Below are positions 1 through 8,140 of a DNA stretch of 64,000 nucleotides, one piece after another (position 1 is the first letter of the stretch; each line of letters starts with the position of its first letter). This DNA comes from Chitinophaga barathri (GTDB lineage Bacteria; Bacteroidota; Bacteroidia; Chitinophagales; Chitinophagaceae), in the NCBI RefSeq assembly GCF_003807585.1, contig NZ_RMBX01000009.1:186001-250000 (forward strand), read 5' to 3'. The notes below the pieces were generated by a model. It was not told the DNA's origin and did not search any database. It worked only from the letters and a program-made list of their open reading frames with translations. The position numbers and the translations under genes were made by a program.

Positions 1-735
1 AAGGCCAGGAAGGAACTGATTATCAAACAGGTGAATATTCACACCAGGATCACGTACAGCGACCTGGTGAACCTCATCAATGTATCTGAAGACACCATCC
101 GCCGCGATGTGAACGAGCTGGCGGAAGATGGTGAAGTGGTGAAGATCAAAGGCGGCGCTATGTCCATCGCCTATCATTACGGGCATGAATCCGAAACCTA
201 CGCGCAGAACAACAAAGTGGTGATCGCGGAAAAAACACTGCAGCTGCTGCAGGACGATATGATCGTGCTGATCGGCGGCGGCACTACCATCCGCGAGTTC
301 ATCAAAAAGATACCTGCCACCCTGCGGGCTACTTTTATTACTGTAAACGTTCTCTCCGCCGTGGAGCTGCTGGATAAACCGATGATCAAAACGATCGTGA
401 TCGGCGGGCAGATATCCACCTACAGCCAGATGACCGTGAGCGGGGAAGTGTTCGAATATTTGTCCAATATCAAAGCGGATCTCTGTATCATCGGCACCAA
501 CGCCATTGACCCGGCAAACGGGCTGACGGACTCCGACTGGGAAACCATCCAGGTAAAAAAAGCGATGATCAAAGCGGCGGACAAAGTGGCCATCCTGGCT
601 ATTTCCGAGAAGCTGAACTCCTCCATGAAAATGAAGATCGCTGACCTGCAGGAGATACATTACCTGATCACAGAACTGCCCGCGGACAGCGCGGAGATAC
701 AACCCTACAGGGCGAAAAACCTGACGATCCTGTAA
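1..735 (+). CDS. DeoR-family transcriptional regulator (5' partial)
   Basis: The reading frame is open from the first base of the window and continues through a GTG at 31, so the start codon lies outside. An N-terminal winged helix-turn-helix is visible (SDLVNLINVSEDTIRRDVNE), with the DTIRRD recognition-helix signature of DeoR regulators. It is followed by a sugar-phosphate-sensing domain (IGGGTTIREF, IGTNAIDPANGLTDSDWE) of the kind that binds phosphorylated sugars. DeoR proteins usually have about 250 residues, so only a few N-terminal residues are missing. The regulated genes are probably upstream, outside the window. The family is clear; the effector is unknown. Confidence 0.9.
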   Translation, partial: KARKELIIKQVNIHTRITYSDLVNLINVSEDTIRRDVNELAEDGEVVKIKGGAMSIAYHYGHESETYAQNNKVVIAEKTLQLLQDDMIVLIGGGTTIREFIKKIPATLRATFITVNVLSAVELLDKPMIKTIVIGGQISTYSQMTVSGEVFEYLSNIKADLCIIGTNAIDPANGLTDSDWETIQVKKAMIKAADKVAILAISEKLNSSMKMKIADLQEIHYLITELPADSAEIQPYRAKNLTIL

Positions 736-817
736 CGGAACAGGCGGGCTGATGAACGCCGGCACACCTACTGTTTAGCCCGCCCCCGATGGTATATTAC
801 CCGGTTTTACGCCGGAT

Positions 818-881
818 CAAGTCCACCTCATCTCCACCTCAAGTGCGCTTACCCTATACCGATCCTATATCTATCCTATAG
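818..881. repeat. dispersed intergenic motif, copy 1
   Basis: This stretch of the DeoR/YjbR convergent intergenic region shares two blocks, in the same order, with 61375-61427: an identical 11-mer (CAAGTCCACCT, here at 818-828) and a 22-mer at 860-881 that matches at 20 of 22 positions (core CGATCCTATATC). The spacer differs in length. The 22-mer is itself an imperfect tandem of ATCCTATA-like units. Both copies lie between converging 3' ends. No coding potential is seen in 736-977. Confidence 0.5.
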
Positions 882-977
882 TCTCCTGGCTACTTTCCGG
901 TTATTGCACAGTTATCATCCGGTTACTTTTGTCTAAAAAGCAAAATACTATCATATTTATGCAGAAGGCCCCTGGGA

Positions 978-1328
978 TCACAACCCGTTCTGCATCCTGT
1001 ACTGCTCCTGCAACTTATCCGGCGCCGCGCCATACCAGGCGCTCTGCACCGCGCTGATGAGCATGGATTTTTTTACTTTTTTCAGGTGGACGGTCGTCCA
1101 GCCCTGCAGGCCCCAGCCTCCTTTAACAGGAAAAAAACTATCCCCGTCCTGTCCGCAGAATGCAGCCTGCACCTCCGGCGTAAAACCAAAATTGGCCGTA
1201 TGCGCGGCTTCCTGCACAGTGGCAAAAATGCGTTTCTTAGTACGGAAAGCCGGGTTGCCCCAATGCAGCACTTCATATGCTTCCGGCATGGACAGGCATA
1301 CTTCCCTGAATGTTTCCATTGATATCAT
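978..1328 (-). CDS. MmcQ/YjbR-family protein
   Basis: A 116-residue protein matching the small YjbR/MmcQ fold (double-wing, CyaY-like). The N-terminal METFREVCLSMPEAYE and the HWGNPAFR segment are typical, as is the C-terminal DKLQEQYRMQ helix region. Length is normal for the family. The biochemical role of the family is not settled; DNA binding has been proposed from its fold. The start could be Met1 or Met4 (both ATG). It stands alone, convergent with the DeoR gene and divergent from the MBL-fold gene. Confidence 0.82.
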   Translation of the reverse strand: MISMETFREVCLSMPEAYEVLHWGNPAFRTKKRIFATVQEAAHTANFGFTPEVQAAFCGQDGDSFFPVKGGWGLQGWTTVHLKKVKKSMLISAVQSAWYGAAPDKLQEQYRMQNGL

Positions 1329-1399
1329 ACCGCTAAAGTACAGCTTACCTCCTCTCCCAAATTGTAAGAATCCGACATTGGTTACGTACTTTCGTTTTC

Positions 1400-2380
1400 A
1401 TGGAACGGACATCCCCTAATTTCAGGAACGGCACCTTTCACAACCAGGTGCCTACGGAGATCATGGTAAAGGGCACATCCATGCTGAAACTGCTGCTCAA
1501 ATTTTTCCGGAAGCCCCCGCTGGTGTATCCCCCTGCCCCGCTTCCTTCCGTACACACAGACCTGAAAACAACACCGGCGAACGAAACGGCCATCACCTGG
1601 TTCGGGCATTCTTCTTACCTCCTGCAGGACAGGGGGCTAAACATCCTCGTGGACCCCGTTTTCAGCAGCAACGCCTCTCCCGTTCCTTTCACCGTCCGGG
1701 CATTCCAGGGCAGTAATGTATACAGCGTAAAAGACCTTCCGGACATCGATATCCTTATCATCACCCATAACCACTACGACCACCTGGACGCGCGCACCAT
1801 CCGCCGCCTGCGCCACCGGGTAAAAGCAGTATACACCGCGCTGGGCGTCGGCAAAACGCTCACGCATTACGGCATCCCCCGCTCCCTTATCACAGAAATG
1901 GATTGGGGGAACCGGCAGGAAATAGCCCCCGGCGCCTCACTCACGGCCACGCCTGCACGCCACTTTTCCGGCCGGGGCTTCCGCCGCGACGGCTCTTTAT
2001 GGGCGTCTTTTGTATATGAAAAAAATGGCAGGAAGATCTACATCGGCGGGGATTCCGGTTACGGCCCGCACTTCCGCGAAACCGGTGAAAAATACGGGCC
2101 TTTCGATATCGCCATTCTTGAATCAGGCCAGTACAACACCCAATGGCCGAACATTCATATGAATCCCGAAGAAGCCGTACAGGCCGGTATCGACCTTCAG
2201 TCAAAAGTGATCATGCCCGTACACTGGGGCAAATTCGCGCTGGCTTATCACCCGTGGAACGAGCCGCCGGTAAGGGCTGTGAACAGCGCCAGGGAAAAAG
2301 GCGTAAGGCTTACGTTGCCCCGCATCGGCGAGCAGGTGATACTGGATGTGTCTTATCCCGATGCACACTGGTGGGAATAA
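1400..2380 (+). CDS. MBL-fold metal-dependent hydrolase (NAPE-PLD/UlaG-like)
   Basis: A 326-residue metallo-beta-lactamase-fold hydrolase. The metal-binding motif H123-N-H125-Y-D127-H128 is intact, and further ligands are provided by the GGDSGYG and MPVHWGKF segments. The N-terminal NFRNGTFHN and the early TWFGHSSYLL strand are typical of the NAPE-PLD-like branch of the superfamily, which cleaves phosphodiester or lactone substrates. No signal peptide is evident; residues 25-40 are hydrophobic/basic and may associate with membrane. Substrate cannot be assigned. It is a single gene with no obvious operon partner. Confidence 0.85.
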   Translation: MERTSPNFRNGTFHNQVPTEIMVKGTSMLKLLLKFFRKPPLVYPPAPLPSVHTDLKTTPANETAITWFGHSSYLLQDRGLNILVDPVFSSNASPVPFTVRAFQGSNVYSVKDLPDIDILIITHNHYDHLDARTIRRLRHRVKAVYTALGVGKTLTHYGIPRSLITEMDWGNRQEIAPGASLTATPARHFSGRGFRRDGSLWASFVYEKNGRKIYIGGDSGYGPHFRETGEKYGPFDIAILESGQYNTQWPNIHMNPEEAVQAGIDLQSKVIMPVHWGKFALAYHPWNEPPVRAVNSAREKGVRLTLPRIGEQVILDVSYPDAHWWE

Positions 2381-2503
2381 TCTCTAATCCTTTGCCCCTC
2401 AACCACTGCGGGCATTTTGCAGTACTCTCCCTTAAAAATCCTGTGCGTAGAAGTACGGATAAAATCAGGTAATTGTTCCCTGTTCCGCTCAGCACTGTAT
2501 CAG

Positions 2504-2511
2504 TAGATTTG
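2504..2511 (+). promoter_or_regulatory. Bacteroidota -7 element upstream of the C25-like gene
   Basis: TAGATTTG matches the Bacteroidota -7 consensus TAnnTTTG and lies 38 nt before the start codon at 2550. The expected -33 TTTG is not well conserved. A purine-rich AAAGAAAGAAG directly precedes the ATG. Confidence 0.45.
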
Positions 2512-2549
2512 TGGCATCAAATTTCATTTAACCCCCAAAAAGAAAGAAG

Positions 2550-4232
2550 ATGTCTACTGAAAAAAATCCACTGAACGGCTACAAAATAGCCGGTGAAAAA
2601 CAGACCGTCTCGAACCTGTCCACCATCCGTACACAGGTGCTGCAGGACCGTACCATTTTTAATATGGCGGCGGTGGGACGTAACTACAAACTGGCGCAGG
2701 CCTATAAAAGCGTGCGGAACCTGAGGCTGATGGACCCGAACAAGATCCAGCTGAAAACCTTCGCGGAGTACCTGGAGGTAAATAAAAAGTTCCTGGACCT
2801 GCTGCCGCTGATAGAAGAAAAGCCCCGCCCCGTATACGGCGCCAACGAGGCTTATCTCAACACCTACAACTGGCTGCGTTTTCCCAAAGGCAAAGTACTC
2901 GTGCTGGTACATAAGGACGTATATACCGCGGTGAAAGACCGTGTGGAACGTTACGTGCTCGATCTCGGCCGCGATGGTTACTGGGCCACTATTCACGTGG
3001 TGCGCGGCGGCAAACCGGCTTTTATCCGCAACTATATCAAAGGTAAATCCCCCGTTGGCGCGGTGATGGTGGGCGCCATTCCCGCCGCATGGTTCGAGAT
3101 GAGCGACGATTTTTACGGCGCCAGCTCAGAGTTCCCCTGCGACCTGTTTTACATGGACACGAACGGCACCTGGGCGGATGCGGACGGCGACGGCAAATAC
3201 AATGCAGTAACCGGCGATGTGATCCCCGAAATATGGATAGGCCGCATCTGGACGCCTACCCTGGACGGCAATGATGCCGCGCTCATCAACAATTATTTCG
3301 ACCGCAACCATCTTTTCCGTACCGGCAACCTGGGCCATTCCCGCTCGGCGCTGGCTTATGTGGAAGATGACTGGACCGGCTTCGACGATTGCGAAATGGA
3401 CCTTATGACACCCTCAGCCTATATAACCAAATACACTAACCCTGACATCACAGATGCGGACCTTTACAAAGAAGAAGTGAACAAAACACGTTCATTCGTG
3501 CAGCTTTGTTCACATTCTTCTCCGCATGTGCACTCCTTCCACATTCCTTCCACCGGCACCACCGAATGGATCGACCGTTCTTATTTCCGTGACAGCCGTG
3601 CCCCGAATGCACATTTTTACAATCTTTTCTGCTGCAGCACCGCACGTTTTACAGAAAACGACTACCTCGGCGGCTGGTACATTTTTGACAAAGCCGGCGG
3701 GGAAACCAATTACGGCCTCACCGCTGTAGGCAGCACCAAAACCGGGTCCATGCTGTTTTTCGCGGACTTCTACGATCCGATCGGAAAAGGAAAATGTATC
3801 GGCGACGCGATGGTAGACTGGTGGAAAGCACGCGGCTCCGATCATGACCTGGGCGAAAGACAGTGGTTCTATGGCATGAGCGTCCTGGGAGACCCCACGC
3901 TCACCTGGTGGAAAGGCGCCGTGCCCCGCCCGCTGGAACCGGCCGAAGGCTCCGTGTTCGGTCACTATCCCCGCACCATGACGCTCAAATGGGCGCCGGT
4001 GAACATTCCGGGCGCAACCTACAGCATCGAGATCGATGCACACGGCGCGGTGAACGGCGGCGAATGGGCCGCACAATCTTTCCGGAGCTTTGCAGTATAC
4101 CATGGCATTACCGGCACCACTTTCAACCACAACTTCGTGGGTGCGCAACCGGGCCGTTGGAGAGTAAGGGCAAAGATCGGCGACAGGTATTGTGCATGGA
4201 GCTGCTGGTGTTATTTCCGTTTCACCATTTAG
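2550..4232 (+). CDS. C25 (gingipain-like) caspase-fold peptidase homologue
   Basis: A 560-residue protein with hallmarks of peptidase family C25/clan CD. These are a first sub-domain with VGAVMVGAIPAAWFEM, an acidic calcium-site-like segment (FYMDTNGTWADADGDG) followed by PEIWIGRI, a His motif CSHSSPH (H322), a Cys motif LFCCSTARF (C361/C362) and the closing VLGDPTLTWW. The His-Cys spacing of about 40 residues fits the family (33 in gingipain R). A C-terminal domain of about 100 residues (from 455) looks immunoglobulin/FnIII-like. There is no signal peptide and no type IX sorting domain, unlike secreted gingipains. Catalysis is inferred; which Cys acts is not decided. Confidence 0.72.
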   Translation: MSTEKNPLNGYKIAGEKQTVSNLSTIRTQVLQDRTIFNMAAVGRNYKLAQAYKSVRNLRLMDPNKIQLKTFAEYLEVNKKFLDLLPLIEEKPRPVYGANEAYLNTYNWLRFPKGKVLVLVHKDVYTAVKDRVERYVLDLGRDGYWATIHVVRGGKPAFIRNYIKGKSPVGAVMVGAIPAAWFEMSDDFYGASSEFPCDLFYMDTNGTWADADGDGKYNAVTGDVIPEIWIGRIWTPTLDGNDAALINNYFDRNHLFRTGNLGHSRSALAYVEDDWTGFDDCEMDLMTPSAYITKYTNPDITDADLYKEEVNKTRSFVQLCSHSSPHVHSFHIPSTGTTEWIDRSYFRDSRAPNAHFYNLFCCSTARFTENDYLGGWYIFDKAGGETNYGLTAVGSTKTGSMLFFADFYDPIGKGKCIGDAMVDWWKARGSDHDLGERQWFYGMSVLGDPTLTWWKGAVPRPLEPAEGSVFGHYPRTMTLKWAPVNIPGATYSIEIDAHGAVNGGEWAAQSFRSFAVYHGITGTTFNHNFVGAQPGRWRVRAKIGDRYCAWSCWCYFRFTI

Positions 4233-4254
4233 GGAGTATTCATTCAGCATAGAC

Positions 4255-4299
4255 AAAAAGCAGCCGGGCTCGCCGGGCGAATGCGCGGCTGCTTTTTTT
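4255..4299 (+). terminator. rho-independent terminator of the C25-like gene
   Basis: Inverted repeat AGCAGCCG (4259-4266) / CGGCTGCT (4286-4293), preceded by an A-run and followed by seven T. It starts 23 nt after the stop codon. Confidence 0.85.
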
Positions 4300-4402
4300 A
4301 ACTAAAACGAACACTCAGCAACTTTATACGTTATTCATAGTTTGTATCATCCCGATCACTAATCTTTTGCTTCAGCAAAGGGTTAGCAATTGGAAATGTC
4401 AG

Positions 4403-4431
4403 CTCCTGGAAGACCTCCAGGAGTTTTTTTT
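4403..4431 (+). terminator. orphan intrinsic terminator, possible end of a small RNA
   Basis: CTCCTGGA (4403-4410) / TCCAGGAG (4416-4423) with a 5-nt loop and eight T is a strong intrinsic terminator. The preceding gene already ends in its own terminator at 4255-4299, and no ORF lies between. The simplest reading is a short transcript starting somewhere in 4300-4380; a TTTG at about 4336 and a TAATCTTTTG at about 4362 are only approximate promoter boxes. An alternative is a second, back-up terminator. Confidence 0.55.
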
Positions 4432-4463
4432 ATACAGCTGTCATTAAAAATATTTACCCGGAA

Positions 4464-4494
4464 TTTGGAAAAATGAAATAATGATTTACTTTTG
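4464..4494 (+). promoter_or_regulatory. Bacteroidota sigma-ABfr-type promoter of tRNA-Leu
   Basis: TTTG (4464-4467), 19 nt, then TACTTTTG (4487-4494) exactly match the -33 TTTG and -7 TAnnTTTG consensus at the ideal spacing. Transcription would begin around 4500, just ahead of the tRNA at 4513. Confidence 0.85.
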
Positions 4495-4512
4495 CACTCC
4501 CTGAAACAAGAT

Positions 4513-4596
4513 GCCCAGATGGCGAAATTGGTAGACGCACTGTGTTCAGGTCGCAGCGCTCGCAAGGGTGTGCTGGTTCGAATCCAGTTCTGGGCA
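4513..4596 (+). tRNA. tRNA-Leu(CAG)
   Basis: An 84-nt class II tRNA. The acceptor stem GCCCAGA/TCTGGGC has seven perfect pairs with discriminator A4596. The D arm has GGTAGACGC, and the anticodon stem CTGTG/CGCAG carries loop TTCAGGT with anticodon CAG at 4547-4549. A long variable arm (GCTCGCAAGGGTG region) and T arm CTGGTTCGAATCCAG follow. CCA is not encoded. It reads CUG leucine codons, which are abundant in the neighbouring genes. A perfect promoter lies upstream and a terminator downstream, so it is a single-gene unit. Confidence 0.97.
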
Positions 4597-4600
4597 CGTC

Positions 4601-4640
4601 AATAGGTTGTAAGTCGTTAGATTTACAACCTATTTTATTT
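4601..4640 (+). terminator. intrinsic terminator of tRNA-Leu
   Basis: Perfect 12-bp inverted repeat AATAGGTTGTAA (4601-4612) / TTACAACCTATT (4623-4634), followed by TTATTTT, beginning 5 nt after the tRNA. Confidence 0.85.
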
Positions 4641-4867
4641 TCAAGCATTTTTGTTTTCGCCGCATTCCTCCACATATATCTTTGATCTTAACACATAGTG
4701 TTTACATCCGGAAGTGCAGAATACAGCGAGAGTAAAAATCTTTTCAAAAGCTATTGAACTTTAAAGAATCTGTACTATTTTTACTTTAGCACAACCTATA
4801 ACCGCATTCGACCCCCTCCCCATTTTAACCACTATCACTCTTGAATTTCCATTAAATCGATCGCACA

Positions 4868-5872
4868 ATGCCCCAATGCAGAAAACGATGGCCGGCTTAC
4901 AGCCTGGCAGCCCTGATGTACCTGTGCCTGGTGCCCAAAGCAAGGGCCCAGAAACACTTTTCTACTTATGATAACGCCGCCGGTACACAAATCGGCTATG
5001 GTATCAAACTGTCAATAGACTATTCAAAACTGGAAAGATTTAATTTCCGGCTTGGCCTTTCTGCCGGTGTAGGCAGCAGTTTAGGCAATGACTGGTTGTA
5101 TCCTTCGGCACATGCCGATCTCATGATCTATAGCGGCGGCTTTGGCAGTAACCGACCAGGCGTGGTAAAATTTGCCAACAGTATAGAAATAGACTTTATC
5201 TTCTCCTACACACTTACGGTGGGCACCAGCTACCGTATGCTGGAAAATGGGAAATACCGGCCGGGAGAACGCAATTACCCGCTGTATTACTTCCAGAACT
5301 ATACGTTGCCGCCTTTACAAAACCCTTACCGCTGGTCGGTATCGGGTGGTGGCAATTACGTGTTGTTCCTCACCAGGAAGTTGTATAACCGGCAGGCTGT
5401 AGGTTTCCTCAACCTGCATGCGGACCGGTTGCAGTTCAGTTACATCAATGACGGTCCGCCCTTCATTCCGCCGCTGGGCGACCGGAAAGACCGGTACTTT
5501 ACCGGTGGGGGGCTGATCACCTATCACCTGGATGATGAAGCGCCGTTTAACCTGCTGGAAGCCAGCTTCGGCAAGTTCACCGGTTATTCGCCCAGCGCTT
5601 ACGAACTCAGTAATAAATTGGGTCATTCCTACGTCCTGTATAAGAACATGGAAGAAAACTACTACAACAAATCATCCCTTATCTTCAGTGCATCCAATAC
5701 CGCCCGAGGTTACGGCATGTACGCGATTTTTTATAACTATCCCCGGACCGACTTCCAGCACAGGATCCACGACAATATGTTTTACTCCCTGCACCTGGTG
5801 CCTTACAAAGGCAGCACGGCCGGCGGCATCACAGGTTATTATCAACAATCTAAAATCGGGTTAAAAAAATGA
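4868..5872 (+). CDS. exported, predicted outer-membrane beta-barrel protein of unknown function
   Basis: A 334-residue protein with a signal peptide of about 27 residues (basic MPQCRKRW, hydrophobic core, cleavage near KARAQ). The mature part is rich in aromatic and Gly residues in alternating patterns (IGYGIKLSIDYS, FRLGLSAGVGSS, FIFSYTLTVGTSY), which suggests many amphipathic strands of an outer-membrane barrel. I recognise no named family. Its stop codon overlaps the start of the next gene (ATGA at 5869-5872), implying translational coupling and a joint role with the exported alpha/beta hydrolase. The 231-nt upstream region 4641-4867 holds only weak promoter-like boxes (TACTTTAG at 4782). 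Confidence 0.65.
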   Translation: MPQCRKRWPAYSLAALMYLCLVPKARAQKHFSTYDNAAGTQIGYGIKLSIDYSKLERFNFRLGLSAGVGSSLGNDWLYPSAHADLMIYSGGFGSNRPGVVKFANSIEIDFIFSYTLTVGTSYRMLENGKYRPGERNYPLYYFQNYTLPPLQNPYRWSVSGGGNYVLFLTRKLYNRQAVGFLNLHADRLQFSYINDGPPFIPPLGDRKDRYFTGGGLITYHLDDEAPFNLLEASFGKFTGYSPSAYELSNKLGHSYVLYKNMEENYYNKSSLIFSASNTARGYGMYAIFYNYPRTDFQHRIHDNMFYSLHLVPYKGSTAGGITGYYQQSKIGLKK

Positions 5873-8046
5873 GATACTTACTATTGCTGGTGTGCTGCTG
5901 CATGACCATCCAGAGCCAGGCGCAGCAGAACTGGTTCATACCCCGGTTTTACCGCTGGCTGACGGGAGGCCCGTCCTTCCATCCCGCCGATCGGCTACCA
6001 TCCGGCCCCGGGCGGATGGAAACAACGGTCATCGATACAACGTTTGTTACCTATGTGCGGTTGATCTGCACGGACACACGCAACACGGGAGATGGAAATT
6101 ATACCGCTCCGTGTAACTGTAGCGACCGGAACCCGACAGGTGCAAGGCGGGATACGGTGGAAACGGAAATTATGTTCATATCCCAAGTTCACAACAAGGT
6201 AATCGTGATCAATTACCTGAAGAATAAACATGAAAAGGTATATTCGTCTAGCTCTAAACTCCTCCCGGCGGCAGACACGCCGAAAGTGGTGGATGTAAAT
6301 GTTTATAAGTTGAACCAGATCCGGTTCGGAAACCTGAAAAACGGTTACGGCGATACGCTCTATTTCCGTGTGAATGCAAAAGACAACCGGGAGGAATATT
6401 GGGACCTGGCCGATCGTGATAGCAGCAGCAAAGAAGTAGAAGCCGTGCGTATAGCTGTACCAGATGGATTCGAGTACAAGGCTACCGGCGAATCGCTGGT
6501 ATTAATGCCGCTTTATGAGAAGCAGAATTCGTTCAATTTGATTTTTCAAAAGGTGCGGATAAGAGATGATAAATCCAAAGGAGAAACGCTGCAATCTAAA
6601 GACTGCGCAATTCACGTAGACCTGCAAAAAAAGGAATTTTATTTCGTATTCCGCAAAAATGGGGAGGATATGATCATCAGGTTTAAGAAGAACCGGCTGT
6701 ATTCTTACTTCAACCTGCTGCCGGGATGTAAGGAGTGTACGCCCAACTTCCTGTGCGTCGGTTTTCTGTACGACCGGTTCAATCTTGAAAAAAGAAAAGT
6801 CATTGCGGATAACTGGTACGAGTTCGCCGGTGAAAACCTGGAAACGCATTTACCCTGCGGGGAAGATTCGGTAGTAAACCTTTCACTGCGACTTGATGGA
6901 GCTGGCTGCGTCTACCCCGCCAGCATCAACAATAACGACTTTCAATCTATTTTCCTCGATGATAAACCATCAAGGAAAAATTTACGCTCCCGCACTTTCT
7001 ATTCCATGATGCGATATCATGACGGTATGCTCGACTCCCGTCTTGACACATTGTGCGACACATTACAAGCGACCATCGAGCCGTATGCAAAAAATCCCGC
7101 GTGCTCGTCGGACACGTTTTTGCTGAAGTTCCGGCAAATCTGGAACGACCGGTATCTGAAAGCCTTCGCTGATTCAATGAAGAAGGTAATATGTAAAAAT
7201 AATATCCGCCGCGTTGTATTTTTTATTCACGGCTACAACGTACCCTACAGCGTAGCGCACTTGCAGGGAAATGACCTTATCCGGGACTTTATGTCGGAAT
7301 GCCGCCTGACCGGATTTAACGAGAAAGTATTGTTCGTGCGTGTGTTCTGGCCCAGTAATGATGCCAAAACCTTACGGTTCTCAAAGAATGGCTGCACCAT
7401 CAAAGACGACGTGGAGCCGGGCACGGGAAAGTTATATAACTACATTACAAACACTGCATACCTGGCCTCCCTGACGATCCGCCAGCTAATGAAGGATATA
7501 GACCCCACCCTTCAGGTAAATATCATCTCGCACTCCTTCGGCGCCACCGTAGCGGCAGGCACGGTGTTGCACCCGATACAGAAAATGAAAGATACCTGCT
7601 CACATCTTAACCGGTATTTTGTGAAAGCGTTCCGCGAACTGCCTCCATTGCCGCAAAAAACCTTCTTTTTCATGAATGCTCCCGGTATGCCCGGTGTCAC
7701 CACCTTTAATACCATTTCACCGGCGCTCAACGCGCAGCACTTCTTTTACATTGGCTATAACGACCGCGACCGCGTGCTGCTTAAAAAATTCCTGGGCCCG
7801 ATACCCATTAGTCCATCGAAAAAGAGCTCCACCACCCTGGGCTGCAATTACCGGAACGAGGTGATCAAAACCTCTGATAGTGTGAAAATGAGGGGCATGG
7901 ACGGGCACTTCCAGCCTTTCCGCACCAGTGAACGGACGGTACACGATTATTTCTGTTACCGGCAGCAGCTGGGCTTTAAAGACGCCTACAGGCAGTATGT
8001 AAGGGAAAGTTATACAGGGGCGCCTCCGGTGAACAAGGCGCCGTAA
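5869..8046 (+). CDS. large exported alpha/beta hydrolase (DUF900-like C-terminal domain)
   Basis: A 725-residue protein with a signal peptide (cleavage near IQSQAQ). Residues 1-440 are not assignable. From about 445 an alpha/beta hydrolase domain is clear: strand plus oxyanion motif FFIHGYNVPYS (H454), nucleophile elbow ISHSFGA (S556), a candidate acid in YNDRDR (about 630) and candidate His in MDGHFQ (H680). HGYN plus SHSFG is typical of DUF900/lipase-like enzymes. The N-terminal half has a Cys-rich segment (CNCS, CKECTPNFLC). The substrate is unknown; an ester or lipid is plausible. It follows the predicted outer-membrane protein with a 4-nt overlap. Confidence 0.75.
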   Translation: MRYLLLLVCCCMTIQSQAQQNWFIPRFYRWLTGGPSFHPADRLPSGPGRMETTVIDTTFVTYVRLICTDTRNTGDGNYTAPCNCSDRNPTGARRDTVETEIMFISQVHNKVIVINYLKNKHEKVYSSSSKLLPAADTPKVVDVNVYKLNQIRFGNLKNGYGDTLYFRVNAKDNREEYWDLADRDSSSKEVEAVRIAVPDGFEYKATGESLVLMPLYEKQNSFNLIFQKVRIRDDKSKGETLQSKDCAIHVDLQKKEFYFVFRKNGEDMIIRFKKNRLYSYFNLLPGCKECTPNFLCVGFLYDRFNLEKRKVIADNWYEFAGENLETHLPCGEDSVVNLSLRLDGAGCVYPASINNNDFQSIFLDDKPSRKNLRSRTFYSMMRYHDGMLDSRLDTLCDTLQATIEPYAKNPACSSDTFLLKFRQIWNDRYLKAFADSMKKVICKNNIRRVVFFIHGYNVPYSVAHLQGNDLIRDFMSECRLTGFNEKVLFVRVFWPSNDAKTLRFSKNGCTIKDDVEPGTGKLYNYITNTAYLASLTIRQLMKDIDPTLQVNIISHSFGATVAAGTVLHPIQKMKDTCSHLNRYFVKAFRELPPLPQKTFFFMNAPGMPGVTTFNTISPALNAQHFFYIGYNDRDRVLLKKFLGPIPISPSKKSSTTLGCNYRNEVIKTSDSVKMRGMDGHFQPFRTSERTVHDYFCYRQQLGFKDAYRQYVRESYTGAPPVNKAP

Positions 8047-8101
8047 CGGGGGAGCGATTTCTAAAGACGTTTGTATTATGTGCCGGAGTGGCAATAAGGA
8101 A

Positions 8102-8128
8102 CAATCCCCGGATGTTCACCGGGGATTG
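8102..8128. terminator. hairpin between convergent genes
   Basis: Perfect 10-bp inverted repeat CAATCCCCGG / CCGGGGATTG with a 7-nt loop between the converging hydrolase and DUF4397 genes. There is no T-run on either side, so it may be a transcript-stabilising or factor-assisted end rather than a classical terminator. Confidence 0.45.
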
Positions 8129-8140
8129 CCTAGGGACGAT

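Noticed and set aside
924..931. TACTTTTG promoter-like box on the plus strand
   Set aside because: The next gene on that strand starts about 470 nt away behind an antisense gene, and there is no -33 box.
3510..4256. 248-codon minus-strand frame
   Set aside because: Antisense to the C25-like gene, ends at its terminator, and has no signal or family motif.
4513..4596. tRNA gene as an integration site of a mobile element
   Set aside because: No integrase gene and no repeated 3' tRNA fragment are seen in the following 60 kb.
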